Counted from the first letter of the stretch, positions 15,407 to 24,006 are shown. The stretch is 64,000 nucleotides of DNA from Clostridia bacterium (GCA_017621885.1 JAGASD010000063.1:1-64000), one strand, 5' to 3'. The notes: a model not told the origin generated them from the sequence alone. Numbers and translations are program-made.

Positions 15407-17649
15407 AAAAAGTACAGTACATTGATCCTATAATAGGTAGCGTCGGAGAGGCTGAAACAGAAACCTCTCACGGTGGCGGAAAAACTCATCCGGGTGCTTG
15501 CGTGCCCGGGGGAATGGTGCAGCTTGCCCCTGATACTATTACCGGCGGTGATAATGGCACAGGCTATAATTACTGTCAGGATACAATTGAGGGCTTTAGC
15601 TTTAATCGTATGAGCGGTATTGGCTGGTATGGTGATTTAGGCAATCTTCAGATAATGCCGGTTGTGGGTGAAACCGATCTCCGAAGCGGAAGCAATGAGT
15701 TTGCACCGCTTGTTAAAGGTAAAGAGGGCTGGAAATCACCCTTCTCTCACGAAAGAGAAACAGCACAGGGCGGCTATTATTCGGTTGAGCTTGACCGCTA
15801 TAACATTTTAGCAGAAGCGACGGTTACCTGCCGTACAGGTATGCTCCGCTTTACTTATCCCGAAAACTCCGACGGCAGATTAATATTTAATTTTTCAAGA
15901 AGAATCGGCGGAAAAGCAGATTTTGAAGAAATAAATGTTATTGATAATAAAATAATTGAGGGTCATATAAAATGCACTCCTGCAGGCGGCGGCTTCGGTC
16001 ACGGTAACGGTGGTATTTATTATGATTATTACTTCTCTTGCCATTTGTCACAAAAGGCATCTCAAATAAAATTCTTTTCAAATGAGGAATATGTTGATGG
16101 AGAAATAACCTCTTTTTCACATGAGGATGCAGGTCTTGTTGCTTGTTTTGGCGGCGAAGTAAATGAGCCTGTAGTGTTAAGATGCGGTGTTTCCTACGTT
16201 AGTCTTGACGGCGCAAGAAAAAACCTTTCTGCGGAATGCGATAGCTTTGATTTCGATGCAACAAGGGAAAAGGCTGCAGAGCAATGGGAAAAGGTTTTTG
16301 AAAAAATAAACGTTGAAGGCTCTGATGAAACGGATCTGAAAATTTTCTATACATGTCTTTACCACGTACTTCTTGATCCGCGTTGCTCGGCTGATGTGGA
16401 CGGAAGCTTTACCTTTGGTGACGGTACTGTTTTTAAAGAAAATTACACAAACCGCACGGTGTTCAGCGGATGGGATGTTTACAGAAGTGAGTTCCCGTTG
16501 TTGGGTATTATCCGTCCCGACATTTTAAGTGATGCGGTAAAATCGTTGCTGAAAATAGCAACGTATAAAAGCATGTCGTTACCCAGATGGGAGCTTTTGG
16601 GAATAAATGCAGGATGTATGGTGGGCGACCCGGGTGCGATTGTTGTTTCTGATGCGGTGCTTAAAGGTATTGATGATTTTGATGTCCGGGAGGCTTATGA
16701 GATAATAAAGGCTTCAACATATTGTGAAAAAGAGCTTTACGGAAAGCCCTTTGAATCCATAAGACCCGATTGCAAACAGTACATAGAGCAGTGCTATGTT
16801 CCTGAAGAACTAAGTGACACACTTGAATACCTTTTGGCAGACTATACCACCGCAAAGCTTGCACAAAAACTCGGTAAGCAAGAAGATGCAGATGCTTTTA
16901 TCAACAGAGTTAAAACATATAAAGATAATTTCAATAAAGAGCTTGGATTTATGGCACCTCGTTATGAGGACGGTTCGTTTGTTTATGAAGAAAACGAGTA
17001 CGATGACGACGGATGCGTTGAAAGCAATATTTTCCAGCAGTCCTGGTTTGTTCCGTATGACGTTTCGGGACTTGCTGATTTGTTAGGAAAGGATCGCGTT
17101 TTTGACCTGCTTGAAAGATTTTTTGAAAAAGCAGAACTGGGTGCTTTGTGGAATGATGATTACAATCATTCCAATGAGCCGTGCCATAATATTACCCATT
17201 ATTTCTCAATTCTCGGCAAACCCCACAGGACTCAATATTGGACAAGACGCGTTCAGAAAGAGGCATATCGCACAGGCGCCTTCGGCTTTTGCGGTAACGA
17301 GGATGTGGGACAGCTCTCTGCGTGGTATGTGCTTTCTGCATTCGGATTTGCGCAGGTTTGCCCCGGAGAGCAGGTGTACTATATAAACACTCCGCTATTT
17401 AAAAAGGCAGAAATAAAGCTTGATTCTAAGTATCATAAATGCAAGGTATCGGATACCTTCTGCGTTGCGTGTGACAAAGACCCTCTTCTATATCCGTACA
17501 TTAAATCAGTGAAATTCAACGGAGAAGAGTTAAAAGGCTTGTGCCTTACTTTTGACGATATTACGTCGGGCGGTATTTTGAAATTTGAGCTTTCAGAGAG
17601 TCCTTGTGAGAGCTACGGAATTGATGTTCCTAAAACCTTTTTATATTAA
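15403..17649 (+). CDS. Glycoside hydrolase family 92 (alpha-mannosidase)
   Basis: GH92 enzymes are calcium-dependent exo-alpha-mannosidases. This 748-residue copy has the family's N-terminal sandwich opening (YIDPIIGSVGE, HPGACVPGGMVQLAPDT, GFSFNRMSG) and (alpha/alpha)6 catalytic domain. Candidate catalytic residues are Glu540 in the CVESN motif and Asp634 in GNEDVGQLSAWY; most relatives read DCGQ or similar where this has DVGQ. No signal peptide is present, unlike the Bacteroides enzymes that are exported, so it should process imported mannosides in the cytosol. It is coupled to the GH3 gene by an ATGA overlap and is followed by a terminator. Confidence 0.93.
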   Translation: MKKVQYIDPIIGSVGEAETETSHGGGKTHPGACVPGGMVQLAPDTITGGDNGTGYNYCQDTIEGFSFNRMSGIGWYGDLGNLQIMPVVGETDLRSGSNEFAPLVKGKEGWKSPFSHERETAQGGYYSVELDRYNILAEATVTCRTGMLRFTYPENSDGRLIFNFSRRIGGKADFEEINVIDNKIIEGHIKCTPAGGGFGHGNGGIYYDYYFSCHLSQKASQIKFFSNEEYVDGEITSFSHEDAGLVACFGGEVNEPVVLRCGVSYVSLDGARKNLSAECDSFDFDATREKAAEQWEKVFEKINVEGSDETDLKIFYTCLYHVLLDPRCSADVDGSFTFGDGTVFKENYTNRTVFSGWDVYRSEFPLLGIIRPDILSDAVKSLLKIATYKSMSLPRWELLGINAGCMVGDPGAIVVSDAVLKGIDDFDVREAYEIIKASTYCEKELYGKPFESIRPDCKQYIEQCYVPEELSDTLEYLLADYTTAKLAQKLGKQEDADAFINRVKTYKDNFNKELGFMAPRYEDGSFVYEENEYDDDGCVESNIFQQSWFVPYDVSGLADLLGKDRVFDLLERFFEKAELGALWNDDYNHSNEPCHNITHYFSILGKPHRTQYWTRRVQKEAYRTGAFGFCGNEDVGQLSAWYVLSAFGFAQVCPGEQVYYINTPLFKKAEIKLDSKYHKCKVSDTFCVACDKDPLLYPYIKSVKFNGEELKGLCLTFDDITSGGILKFELSESPCESYGIDVPKTFLY

Positions 17650-17650
17650 G

Positions 17651-17688
17651 AAAGATTGACTGCGAAATTCAGCAGTCAATCTTTTTTT
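17651..17688. terminator. Terminator after GH92, shared with the convergent gene
   Basis: AAAGATTGACTGC (17651-17663) and GCAGTCAATCTTT (17672-17684) form a 13-bp perfect stem followed by a run of T rightward. It also lies at the 3' end of the leftward gene. Confidence 0.88.
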
Positions 17689-19079
17689 TACTTTATATCT
17701 TCAATTGTTTTAAATTCTTTTATGGTTATACCTTTATCCTTGAGAAAATCGGTTTCCTTTCGGAAAATGTCCGCAGTTAAAAAAGTGGAATTATATAAAT
17801 CAATTTTTTCACCGCTTTTCGTTACTGCCACAACGTATGGCTCTTTTTTGAATGTTTTATCTGTCGTGAAACCGTCAACTATTGCAAAATATTCAACGGA
17901 AGAGTATTGGCATTCGCTTTGGCTAAAAGGAAAATCTTCAACAGAATATTTAAATGAGTTTTCATAAAATGCGGTTGTAGAAAAAACGCAGGTAAGTAAG
18001 CCCAGTACGGCAAGGCTTTCGCCTAAAATTGTGAAATATTTTAAAAAAGCTTCGGAGGTCTTGCCCACAGACGGGGTGTAAACGGTTTTATCCGTTTCTT
18101 TTTTAGCTTTGGTTTTTCGGTGATTTATAAAACGCAGGGCAAAAGCACCGCTGAGCATTACACCTAAAGACGGCAGCAGAATAAGGTTTTCCCATATTCC
18201 CGAAAGGTACAGGTTACCTTTGAAATATATTGCTGATAAAACTAAAAACAGTGCAATCATAACAAGTGTAACGGGAATATCAAAAAGAAGGGTAAGACCT
18301 AAGAATTTGAATGAACCCTTAACTCCTGCGTCGTGGCGTTTTGCGCCCTCCTTCATTGAAGCGGCTTTTGCAGCTTCGCTTAAAGGGATTGCTTTGCCGC
18401 CGTTTTCGATGTATTTAATGAGGTTATCGTGGTAAAGTGTGCGGTATTTAGATTTTTTCAGACTTTGAAGAGCTTTTTCAGGCTTTCCGTTATAAAATTT
18501 TGACTGCGAGCCGATAACAGCGGTTTCAATCTGAACGTCGTAAAAGTTTTTTATCATCAGATTTATGATTTTGTCTGCCGCACCGCCAAGCATTTCACCG
18601 CTTTCAAGCACAGAGTCACCGAAATATCGGTTCAGACAGCTGCGTTGGTCGGTAATAAGCTTGTTTTTGTGTATGCCGCTTTTTAAAAGCTCTGTAAGCT
18701 GTGCAGTAAGGTCTTTTAAAAGTGCATTAATTTCTCCGAAGCAGTTGCGCATAAGCTCTTTGGAATCAACGTAAGAGTATGTGTAGCAATTAAAGTTATC
18801 GGGTTGCGTATATGCGAGTATGTCATAAACCGAAAAAGGTAATGTGGGGTCGCTGTCAAGGGTGAAGCTGAGCCATAAAATCTGTTGTGCATAAGAGGCT
18901 TTCCCTCTTTCAATATATGAAACAGAAAGCTTAAAGCCATCAAAAGAAAATGTGGCTATTGCTCCGTCTTTATTTTTATCATTTTTACCCGACGTAAGGG
19001 CTTTTATTGTGGGACTTTGTGTTTTTAAAATAACACCTGTTGCACGGCACTGAGTTGCAAAATATTCTGTGAGCTTCAT
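17688..19079 (-). CDS. Membrane protein of unknown function (463 aa)
   Basis: The first 265 residues are soluble and mixed alpha/beta, with no motif I recognise. Three or four membrane segments follow (about 265-292, 297-320 and 355-378), then a 90-residue extracytoplasmic or cytosolic tail ending in ITIKEFKTIEDIK. The ATG at 19079 is chosen because AAAAAGGAA is close upstream; the longer frame would begin inside the promoter. A TTGACG/TAAAAT promoter with a 17-base spacer gives a short leader. It stands alone between the GH92 and GH78 genes on the opposite strand. Confidence 0.6.
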   Translation of the reverse strand: MKLTEYFATQCRATGVILKTQSPTIKALTSGKNDKNKDGAIATFSFDGFKLSVSYIERGKASYAQQILWLSFTLDSDPTLPFSVYDILAYTQPDNFNCYTYSYVDSKELMRNCFGEINALLKDLTAQLTELLKSGIHKNKLITDQRSCLNRYFGDSVLESGEMLGGAADKIINLMIKNFYDVQIETAVIGSQSKFYNGKPEKALQSLKKSKYRTLYHDNLIKYIENGGKAIPLSEAAKAASMKEGAKRHDAGVKGSFKFLGLTLLFDIPVTLVMIALFLVLSAIYFKGNLYLSGIWENLILLPSLGVMLSGAFALRFINHRKTKAKKETDKTVYTPSVGKTSEAFLKYFTILGESLAVLGLLTCVFSTTAFYENSFKYSVEDFPFSQSECQYSSVEYFAIVDGFTTDKTFKKEPYVVAVTKSGEKIDLYNSTFLTADIFRKETDFLKDKGITIKEFKTIEDIK

Positions 19080-19110
19080 TTTTCGTTCCTTTTTGAGTTT
19101 TATAGATGAT

Positions 19111-19139
19111 ATTTTACTAAAATGTTTACTCTTCGTCAA
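19111..19139 (-). promoter_or_regulatory. Promoter of the 463-aa membrane protein gene
   Basis: On the minus strand TTGACG (19139-19134) and TAAAAT (19116-19111) are 17 bases apart. Confidence 0.7.
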
Positions 19140-19180
19140 CTGAAACGAAAAAACGATACAAATTATTTACAACCTGCCTA

Positions 19181-19209
19181 TTGCTACAAAAAAACTAAAG
19201 GAGTATTAT
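19181..19209 (+). promoter_or_regulatory. Promoter of the GH78 operon
   Basis: TTGCTA (19181-19186) and TATTAT (19204-19209) are 17 bases apart. A small palindrome AGTATTATATACT overlaps the -10. Confidence 0.6.
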
Positions 19210-19241
19210 ATACTACGGATTAGTTTTGAAGGAGTGTTTTT

Positions 19242-21575
19242 ATGCTTTCCGAAAAATTCATTTATGCAACACCGGAATATTCAACCTATAAAAATTTTGT
19301 TGCGTCACCTTTTATGAGAAAAGCCTTTGTAATTCAGAATGAATCCGAAAAAGCAAAGGTCACCATCGGTTGCGCAGGGTTTTATGACGTTTATATAAAC
19401 GGAAAGAGAATTACGAAGGGTATGCTTGCACCCTACATATCAAACCCCGACCATATTGTTTATTACGATGAATATGATATTTGTCAGTATCTTCAGCCGG
19501 GTAAAAATGTTTTGGGTATTCAGTTGGGTAACGGTATGCAGAACAGCGTAGGCGGAGAAATATGGGATTTTGACAAAGCACCTTTCCGCGGTGCGCCCCG
19601 TGTTGCGTTCAGCATTGAAATAACGGATAAAAACGGCAGAGAATACTTTTTTGAAAGTGACACATCAGTTAAATGTGCTCCGTCACCCGTTATTTTTGAC
19701 GATTTAAGATGCGGTTGCTTTTATGACGGCAGAAATGAAAATATAGCTTGGGCGAACGTTGATTTTGACGACAGCACTTGGGCAAATGTTTTGCGGGCAG
19801 AAACGCCCCGCGGTGAAAAAAGAATTTGTGAGGCAGACCCTATTTTGCCCGTAAGAGCCTTGAAGCCCGTCAGTGTAAGAAAATGCAAAATGGCACCCTT
19901 CAGGAATGATAAGCGCACCTGCGCCGATACGTCAAAATTTCCCTCAAAGGAGCGTGAAGGGTGGCTTTATGATTTCGGTATAACCTCAGCAGGAATCGAA
20001 CAGCTTAAAATAAAAGGTGTCCGCGGACAGAAAATTGATCTTCAGTTCGGTGAATATCTTGACGAAAACGGTAATCCCGACATAAGCAACGTTCAGTTTT
20101 ATCCCGACGGATACGCTCAAAGGGATATTTATATACTTAAAGGCGAGGGCGAAGAGGTTTTTGAACCCGTATTTACATATCACGGCTTCAGATATTGCGT
20201 TGTTTTCGGCATAACCGATGCGCAGGCAACGGAGGATTTGTTAACCTTTAAGATATGCAATTCCCGTCTTGAGGAACGCAGTAATTTCCGTTGCTCTGAT
20301 AACACAATAAATAAGCTTCAGGCAATGGCGCGTAATTCAACTCTTTCAAATTTCTGGTATTTTCCCACAGATTGCCCTCAGAGGGAGAAAAACGGCTGGA
20401 CGGGGGATGCGGCAATATCCTGCGAGCAGACAGTTTTGAACCTTACTCCCGAAAAAAGCTACAGAGAGTGGGTGCGCAATATTGTAAAGGCGCAGAATGA
20501 GGATGGAATGATACCGGGGATTGTGCCAACCGATAAATGGGGCTACGGCAAAGGTTTTGGTACTGCGTGGGATTGCGTTTTGGCATACATTCCTTATTAC
20601 GAGTATATTTACCGCGGAGATAAAACCATTATGCAGGAAAGCGCCGCCGCACTTTTCAGATATGCAGATTTCATTGCGCGGAAGCGGAACAAACGCGGCA
20701 CGGTTGAATGGGGTCTGGGTGATTGGTGTCCCGTTACTGTAATTAAAGCACCCCTTGAATTTACCTGCAGTGTTATGGCAATGGATATACTCCAAAAATC
20801 GGCATTTATGTTCGGTGTTATGAATATGACTCTTCAGAAAGAGTTTTGTGAAAAGCTTTATAAAGAAATACGTAGTGCTGTAAGAGAATATCTTATTGAT
20901 TTTAAAACAATGACAGCGGCAGGCAATTGCCAGACGTCTCAGGCAATGGCGATTTTCTTCAATGTTTTTGAAGAGAGTGAAAAGAAGGATGCTTTCAGCG
21001 TGCTTGAAAAAATTGTTGAGCGTGACGGCGAACACGTGGACTTTGGCTTCATCGGTATAAGACCTGTTTTCAGGGTGCTTTGTGATTACGGCAGAATAGA
21101 TTTAGCCTACAAAATGATTACCCGCCCCGATTATCCCTCTTACGGTAACTGGGTGAAAAGAGGGTATACGGCACTTCCCGAAAACTTCCATCCCGAGGAT
21201 GAATTCCCCGATTCACTCAATCATCACAATTATGCTGATGTCAGCGCGGTGTTTATGCGTTATTTTGCAGGTATACGCGTTAACCCGTACAGAGATGATT
21301 GCAACGAAATAAATATTGAGCCTTGTTTTATTGATGAAATTAAAAGCGTGACAGCGTACTACAACAGCCCTGTGGGTATGGTTGATGTTTCTTATGAATG
21401 TAAGGACAACGTCATTGAACTGCGCATTAAAAAGCCTTCTGAGATTTACGGAAAGATTCAGCTGCCCGAAGGATTTATTTTTGAAGACAAAAAGCTCTGC
21501 TATGCGTCCCTTGAAAGCGGTGTGTATCGTATAGTAAATCTTAATTGGATTCCCGAAAATATTATTGAGGTGTGA
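19242..21575 (+). CDS. Glycoside hydrolase family 78 (alpha-L-rhamnosidase)
   Basis: GH78 enzymes release terminal alpha-L-rhamnose by inversion. This 777-residue protein has the N-terminal beta-sandwich domains (to about residue 340) and an (alpha/alpha)6 barrel with TDCPQREKNGWTGDA at 376-390. Asp377, Glu382, Asp389 and Glu647 match by spacing the four substrate-contacting acids known in Bacillus RhaB (D567, E572, D579, E841), so it should be active. The general-base segment is unusual: it reads GYTALPEN instead of the common GATTxWE. There is no signal peptide. A rhamnulokinase gene lies 17 kb away. GAAGGAG precedes the ATG, and the alpha/beta hydrolase gene follows after 5 bases. Confidence 0.92.
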   Translation: MLSEKFIYATPEYSTYKNFVASPFMRKAFVIQNESEKAKVTIGCAGFYDVYINGKRITKGMLAPYISNPDHIVYYDEYDICQYLQPGKNVLGIQLGNGMQNSVGGEIWDFDKAPFRGAPRVAFSIEITDKNGREYFFESDTSVKCAPSPVIFDDLRCGCFYDGRNENIAWANVDFDDSTWANVLRAETPRGEKRICEADPILPVRALKPVSVRKCKMAPFRNDKRTCADTSKFPSKEREGWLYDFGITSAGIEQLKIKGVRGQKIDLQFGEYLDENGNPDISNVQFYPDGYAQRDIYILKGEGEEVFEPVFTYHGFRYCVVFGITDAQATEDLLTFKICNSRLEERSNFRCSDNTINKLQAMARNSTLSNFWYFPTDCPQREKNGWTGDAAISCEQTVLNLTPEKSYREWVRNIVKAQNEDGMIPGIVPTDKWGYGKGFGTAWDCVLAYIPYYEYIYRGDKTIMQESAAALFRYADFIARKRNKRGTVEWGLGDWCPVTVIKAPLEFTCSVMAMDILQKSAFMFGVMNMTLQKEFCEKLYKEIRSAVREYLIDFKTMTAAGNCQTSQAMAIFFNVFEESEKKDAFSVLEKIVERDGEHVDFGFIGIRPVFRVLCDYGRIDLAYKMITRPDYPSYGNWVKRGYTALPENFHPEDEFPDSLNHHNYADVSAVFMRYFAGIRVNPYRDDCNEINIEPCFIDEIKSVTAYYNSPVGMVDVSYECKDNVIELRIKKPSEIYGKIQLPEGFIFEDKKLCYASLESGVYRIVNLNWIPENIIEV

Positions 21576-21580
21576 ATAAA

Positions 21581-22339
21581 ATGGAAAATAAAGTTAACGT
21601 TATTGAACACAGCTTTTTTAAGCACGACGGACTTGATTTTGAATATCACATAAGCGGAAATCCCGACGGCGAGCCGCTTGTTATGCTCAACGGCAACGGC
21701 GGTGATTACCGTTGCTTTGAGGGGGATTTATACATCCCCCTTTCAAAGGATTACAAAATAATTCGCTTTTCAACCCGGGGCACGGGTGAAACTCCCTTGG
21801 GTGACAAAAAACTGACCTTTGACCTTTTCTGCGATGATTTAAAGGCTCTGCTTGATTTTTTAAAGGTTAAAAAGGTGAATATATGCGGATTTTCCGATGG
21901 CGGAAACCTCGGCATGTGCTTTGCGGTCAAATATCCCGATTATGTGTTAAGGCTTGCGGTTTTCGGCTCAAATCTTAACACAAGGGGAACAAAAACGGGC
22001 GACCAGTTAGGTATTATTAAGGACCACAGAATTTATGCAATCAAAGCCTTTCTTACCAAAGACCCCGAGTGGATAAGACGCAGAGAAATTGAGGGTATGA
22101 TGGTGGGGCAGCCCAAGCTTAACTATAAAAAGCTTTCTGCTTTAAAAATGCCTTTCCTTAATGTTTTCGGTGAATTCGATATGATTAAAAGACGTCATTC
22201 AAGAAAAATCACCAAAGCCGTTGAGGGCGCAGAAGAGGTTATGGTGTTAAACGGCGGCCACAGCACCGCCTTCAGAAAAACAGATTTTCTCATTTTACCC
22301 GTTGTTGAAAAGTTCTTAAAAAGTGAAAAGAAAGACTAA
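21581..22339 (+). CDS. Alpha/beta hydrolase
   Basis: The 252-residue protein has the alpha/beta hydrolase order: an oxyanion loop (LNGNGGDYR near residue 32), the nucleophile elbow GFSDGG near residue 108 with the Ser as nucleophile, and a terminal NGGHST His near 225. It starts at the ATG at 21581, preceded by GAGG; an upstream in-frame GTG is too close to that site. It follows the rhamnosidase gene by 5 bases, so it may act on the same substrate, for example by removing acetyl or other ester groups from plant rhamnosides. The substrate is inferred from context only. Confidence 0.8.
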   Translation: MENKVNVIEHSFFKHDGLDFEYHISGNPDGEPLVMLNGNGGDYRCFEGDLYIPLSKDYKIIRFSTRGTGETPLGDKKLTFDLFCDDLKALLDFLKVKKVNICGFSDGGNLGMCFAVKYPDYVLRLAVFGSNLNTRGTKTGDQLGIIKDHRIYAIKAFLTKDPEWIRRREIEGMMVGQPKLNYKKLSALKMPFLNVFGEFDMIKRRHSRKITKAVEGAEEVMVLNGGHSTAFRKTDFLILPVVEKFLKSEKKD

Positions 22340-22343
22340 ATGC

Positions 22344-22382
22344 AAAAAACATCTTCCCTCATTTGAAGGAAGATGTTTTTTG
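22344..22382 (+). terminator. Terminator of the GH78 operon
   Basis: AAAAAACATCTTCC (22344-22357) and GGAAGATGTTTTTT (22368-22381) form a 14-bp perfect stem that ends in T. Confidence 0.9.
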
Positions 22383-22680
22383 ATTAATGAATAATTTCGG
22401 AACGCTGACGCGTTGGTTTTGTAAATGCAAAATTCAAAATTCAAAATGCAAAATTTCGGAACTGCGTTGCGATTAATGCGGAATGCGAAGAGCGAAATGC
22501 GAAATGAAGTTGTCAGCTGCCAGGGGTCAGGTGCCGGTTGAGGAACGCCACGCGTTGATTGTAGATTAAGTTGAAAGTTGAAAACGTAAAACTGAAAACG
22601 ATAACACAGTAGGGTACGCATTTATGCGTACCGCACAAAAATGCAAAAATGAAAACGTCAGAACTGCGTTGCGATTATAA
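22383..22680. other. Gene-free patchwork of short repeated words
   Basis: No gene is supported here. The stretch repeats a small set of words: GCAAAATTCAAAATTC-type runs, GCGAAATGCGAAATG runs, GAACTGCGTTGCGATTA twice (about 22458 and 22663), and small hairpins such as AACGCTGACGCGTT, AACGCCACGCGTT and GGTACGCATTTATGCGTACC. The repetition makes long but meaningless open frames on both strands. Confidence 0.6.
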
Positions 22681-22698
22681 ATAAAGTTGCGGTAGGTT

Positions 22699-22970
22699 TC
22701 TACCTCTCTGCGCAAGGAGAGAGGGGGACCACCTTTTGTTAAGTTGCTTTCAAAACTAACTTTTAAGCGAGTCATAAACTGTGTTTTAAAAGAAAATTCA
22801 GCGGAGTGGTGGAGAGTCCTTATCAAGTTGTTTTTTACAGTAAGTTGAAGGGACCCTCCACCGTCCGTCAAGCTTTATTTATAACAACAATTTTCTGTCA
22901 CGCGTGTAGATTTTTCGTCATAAAAAGTTGAGGGATGACGGTCCCCCCTCCCTCCTTACGCAGGGAGGTA
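22699..22970. repeat. Inverted-repeat element 1 (arms about 121 bases)
   Basis: The left arm (22699-22820) starts TCTACCTCTCTG and GAGGGGGACC and ends GGTGGAGAGTCC. The right arm (22850-22970) is the reverse complement of the same layout (GGACCCTCCACC at its inner end, GGTCCCCCCTCCCTCC and GGGAGGTA at its outer end). The ends are conserved while the middle of each arm is divergent. No coding capacity is evident. Confidence 0.7.
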
Positions 22971-23009
22971 TCATTCCTGACAACAGTTTTTTGTGTAAGG
23001 TCCATTAAT

Positions 23010-23092
23010 ATATCGCATACGCAAGTATATATCGCATTGTAGATATATCGCACCGTAGGTATATCGCCCGAAAGTGGGTAGTTCACTTTCGG
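23010..23092 (+). repeat. Second array of palindromes separated by ATATCGC
   Basis: ATATCGC occurs at 23010, 23029, 23045 and 23061. Each is followed by a different palindrome: ATACGCAAGTAT, ATTGTAGAT (one G-T pair), ACCGTAGGT, and finally a 9-bp stem CCGAAAGTG / CACTTTCGG (23068-23092). The rule is the same as in the array at 3114-3304, with no shared palindrome sequence. Confidence 0.85.
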
Positions 23093-23124
23093 TTAGTCTT
23101 TTGTTGAATAGAACAACATCCTAC

Positions 23125-23156
23125 CGTAGGGGCTGTGGCTTGCCCGGCCCGCGAAT
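23125..23156 (+). repeat. 32-base direct repeat, copy 1
   Basis: CGTAGGGGCTGTGGCTTGCC at its start, and GCGAAT at its end, recur at 23671-23702 with one difference in 32 bases. The pair flanks inverted-repeat element 2. Confidence 0.8.
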
Positions 23157-23179
23157 GTAATCAATACACCCCTTGGTCA

Positions 23180-23620
23180 GAACGGAAGAGCAGATGTTGT
23201 TTCTACCTCTCTGGCATAAGAGAGGGGGACCATCATTTTGTCAAGCGGATGTTAAATTTTATTTTCAAGCGTGTGATTACCCAACCATAAAAGCAAAGTT
23301 TGTCGGATGGTGGAGAGTTCCCGATGCTTCAGCATCGTGGAAGCACAGCTTCCATTGACATAAAGTTTCTGTTATTGAGTTTTGATTTGTTGGTAATCAA
23401 TTTATTATTCTTATTTGTTTTATCTGTGTGGTGAGTTTGTTACAATTGAATCTTACGATTCAACAACGCTTACGCGTTGGGAACTCTCCACCGCTCCGTT
23501 AAACTATTTTTTCAATATAGTTTTTGGCTCGCTTGATACATATTGTAAGAGGAAAATTATTGCAGGGCGGTCCCCCTCTATTAAACCAGAGAGGTAGAAC
23601 AAACATCTGCTTTTTCGTTC
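23180..23620. repeat. Inverted-repeat element 2 (arms about 141 bases) with inner hairpin pairs
   Basis: The outer ends, GAACGGAAGAGCAGATGTT on the left and its near complement on the right, extend arms B (23202-23322) and C (23479-23598). Both arms carry TCTACCTCTCTGG, GAGGGGGACC and GGTGGAGAGTTCC in the same layout and length as element 1. At the inner ends lie two mini-hairpins per side: GATGCTTCAGCATC and TGGAAGCACAGCTTCCA on the left, GAATCTTACGATTC and CAACGCTTACGCGTTG on the right. No protein is encoded. Confidence 0.75.
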
Positions 23621-23670
23621 TTCTACAGGTTTATGTATAAAGATAACGTTAATTCAGAACTGTCGACTAT

Positions 23671-23702
23671 CGTAGGGGCTGTGGCTTGCCCGGCTCGCGA
23701 AT
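23671..23702 (+). repeat. 32-base direct repeat, copy 2
   Basis: This is the partner of 23125-23156. Next to it, CCCTACGAT at 23738-23746 is the inverse of its ATCGTAGGG beginning, so the copy may be one end of a smaller inverted element (about 23669-23746). Confidence 0.75.
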
Positions 23703-23791
23703 TCATCGGTTACCTTTGCGGTTCAGGCAATCCTAAGCCCTACGATGGTTGGTTGTCCTATCGTGATAAACAATAACCGTATGTGAATTAC

Positions 23792-23846
23792 CTACCACCG
23801 CTGCGCGGTCCCCCTCCCTCCGAGCTGAAGCTCGCAAGGAGGATAG
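23792..23846 (-). repeat. Partial arm of the inverted-repeat family
   Basis: GCGGTCCCCCTCCCTCC is the outer end of an arm in the minus orientation, but it is interrupted by the mini-hairpin GAGCTGAAGCTC and lacks a recognisable full interior. Together with the elements to the left it fills the 1.7-kb gene-free gap before recJ. Confidence 0.5.
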
Positions 23847-23948
23847 GCTTCGCATACGGCCAGTTGTCCGTCCCCATAATTCAAAAACAGAGGTGCTTTC
23901 TAAAAAGAAAGCACCGCCAAACTCGTTATGTTTTATTAGTTAAAAATA

Positions 23949-23977
23949 TTGAAAAATCGGGTATGAAATGTTATAAT
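23949..23977 (+). promoter_or_regulatory. Promoter of the recJ operon
   Basis: TTGAAA (23949-23954) and a perfect TATAAT (23972-23977) are 17 bases apart, 30 bases before the recJ start. Confidence 0.85.
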
Positions 23978-24006
23978 AAAATGTAAAATTATAATCGGGT
24001 GATATT

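Noticed and set aside
19192-19227. An operator shared by the GH78 and GH2 promoters (AAACTA and TAGTTT)
   Set aside because: At GH78 the two half-sites are 23 bases apart and imperfectly placed, unlike the compact palindrome at GH2.
22316-23986. Several open frames of 60-101 codons in the repeat-rich gap
   Set aside because: They lie within inverted repeats and word repeats on both strands, lack ribosome sites, and encode low-complexity or hairpin-derived sequence.
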